A stretch of 6,011 nucleotides of DNA, from contig NZ_MOMC01000042.1 of the NCBI RefSeq assembly GCF_001983105.1, forward strand, positions 64,020 through 70,030, given 5' to 3'. The stretch's first letter is position 1. Each line of letters begins with the position of its first letter. The notes under the pieces are model-generated. The model had not been told where the DNA came from and made no database searches. It saw only the letters and a program-made list of their open reading frames with translations. Positions 5,038 through 6,011 of the stretch are shown here, piece by piece. The DNA is from Pseudofrankia asymbiotica (lineage in GTDB: Bacteria > Actinomycetota > Actinomycetes > Frankiales > Frankiaceae). The translations under genes were made by a program, and so were the position numbers.

Positions 5038-6011
5038 CTAGTCCTGCGACGGGGTCGACTTGGCTATCTGCATGAGGAACTCGTAGTTCGTCCTCGTCTG
5101 CTTGAGCTGGCCCAGCAGCAGCTCGATCGCCTGCTGCGGCTCGCGGGTGTGCAGGACGCGCCGCAGCTTGTGCATGATCGCGAGTTCGTCGGGCGCGAGC
5201 AGGATCTCCTCCTTACGGGTGCTGGACGCGTCCACGTCCACCGCCGGGAAGGTCCGCTTGTCGGCGATCTTGCGGTCCAGCTTGAGCTCCGCGTTACCGG
5301 TGCCCTTGAACTCCTCGAAGATGACCGTGTCCATCGTCGACCCGGTCTCGACGAGGGCCGTCGCGATGATGGTCAGCGAGCCGCCGTTCTCGATGTTGCG
5401 GGCGGCGCCGAGGAAACGCTTCGGCGGGTAGAGCGCCGTCGAGTCGACACCACCGGACAGGATCCGGCCGCTCGCGGGCGCCGCGAGGTTGTACGCGCGG
5501 CCGAGCCGGGTGATGGAGTCGAGCAGCACGACGACGTCCTGGCCCAGCTCGACGAGCCGCTTGGCCCGCTCGATGGACAGCTCCGCCACGTTCGTGTGGT
5601 CCGACGGCGGCCGGTCGAACGTCGAGGCGATGACCTCGCCCTTCACCGACCGCTGCATGTCGGTGACCTCCTCCGGCCGCTCGTCGACGAGCACGACCAT
5701 GAGGTGGCATTCCGGGTTGTTCGTCGTGATCGCGTTCGCGATCGACTGCAGCACCATCGTCTTGCCGGCCTTCGGCGGGCTGACGATCAGGGCCCGCTGA
5801 CCCTTGCCGATCGGCATCACCAGGTCGATGACCCGGGTGGTCATCACGTTCGGCTCGGTCTCCATCCGCAGGCGGTCCTGCGGGTAGAGCGGGGTGAGCT
5901 TGGTGAACTCGGGGCGGCCGCGGGCCTCCTCCGGGTCCATCCCGTTGATGGTGTCCAGCCGGACGAGCGCGTTGTACTTGTCGCGACGCGCCTCGCCCTC
6001 CTGCGGCGCGC
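5038..6011 (-). CDS. rho: Transcription termination factor Rho, 5' end cut by window
   Basis: A hexameric RNA-dependent ATPase and translocase that pulls nascent RNA from RNA polymerase and ends transcription. About 323 C-terminal codons are present. The visible part enters in the connector just after the RNA-binding fold ([20 protein letters not shown]) and contains the whole ATPase core. Counting from the Met of MDPEE: the P-loop is SPPKAGKTM at 54-62 (about 5755-5781), [14 protein letters not shown] at 82-95 carries the catalytic glutamate, [16 protein letters not shown] at 136-151 is Walker [16 protein letters not shown] at 162-176 includes the RNA-gripping Q-loop region, and [23 protein letters not shown] at 194-216 carries the R-loop and arginine finger. 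Nothing is broken. The N-terminal extension often inserted in actinobacterial Rho lies outside the window. The stop is TAG, and a strong stem-loop follows 50 nt later. Confidence 0.98.
   Translation of the reverse strand, partial: APQEGEARRDKYNALVRLDTINGMDPEEARGRPEFTKLTPLYPQDRLRMETEPNVMTTRVIDLVMPIGKGQRALIVSPPKAGKTMVLQSIANAITTNNPECHLMVVLVDERPEEVTDMQRSVKGEVIASTFDRPPSDHTNVAELSIERAKRLVELGQDVVVLLDSITRLGRAYNLAAPASGRILSGGVDSTALYPPKRFLGAARNIENGGSLTIIATALVETGSTMDTVIFEEFKGTGNAELKLDRKIADKRTFPAVDVDASSTRKEEILLAPDELAIMHKLRRVLHTREPQQAIELLLGQLKQTRTNYEFLMQIAKSTPSQD

Overview
The window is very GC-rich, its coding frames strongly prefer G or C in third positions, and GTG starts and tight gene junctions are common. 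This suggests a high-GC actinobacterium. I cannot name the genus, although a Frankia-like or related actinomycete would fit. Every convincing gene lies on the minus strand. I found no RNA gene, CRISPR array, insertion sequence or prophage.

In transcription order (high to low coordinates) the genes are rho (3' part only, 6011-5038), rpmE for ribosomal protein L31 (4852-4616), prfA for release factor 1 (4331-3246), prmC for the release-factor glutamine methyltransferase (3245-2136), a Sua5/YrdC/TsaC-family threonylcarbamoyl-AMP synthase (1987-1331), and a WecA/MraY-family phosphoglycosyltransferase (1106 to beyond position 1). From memory, this is the order of Mycobacterium tuberculosis Rv1297-Rv1302, where the ATP synthase operon follows. 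The same is likely just past position 1, but it cannot be seen here.

The first five genes form a gene-expression cluster: Rho ends transcripts, L31 is a ribosomal protein, RF1 ends translation at UAA/UAG, PrmC methylates the GGQ glutamine of release factors, and TsaC makes the precursor of the t6A modification of ANN-decoding tRNAs. WecA belongs to the cell envelope and starts a lipid-linked glycan. prfA and prmC abut with no spacing and share a reading frame. The other junctions have gaps of about 148-284 nt that hold strong GC hairpins. The best are a perfect 15-bp stem-loop upstream of prfA and a perfect 13-bp stem-loop after rho.

I see no previously undescribed system; this is a conserved housekeeping locus. 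The points worth a second look are the prfA-UGA/GTG-prmC in-frame junction, the pre-prfA hairpin, a low-complexity linker in PrmC that contains a palindrome, a short insertion in RF1, and a possible 33-codon ORF that overlaps the tsaC stop codon.
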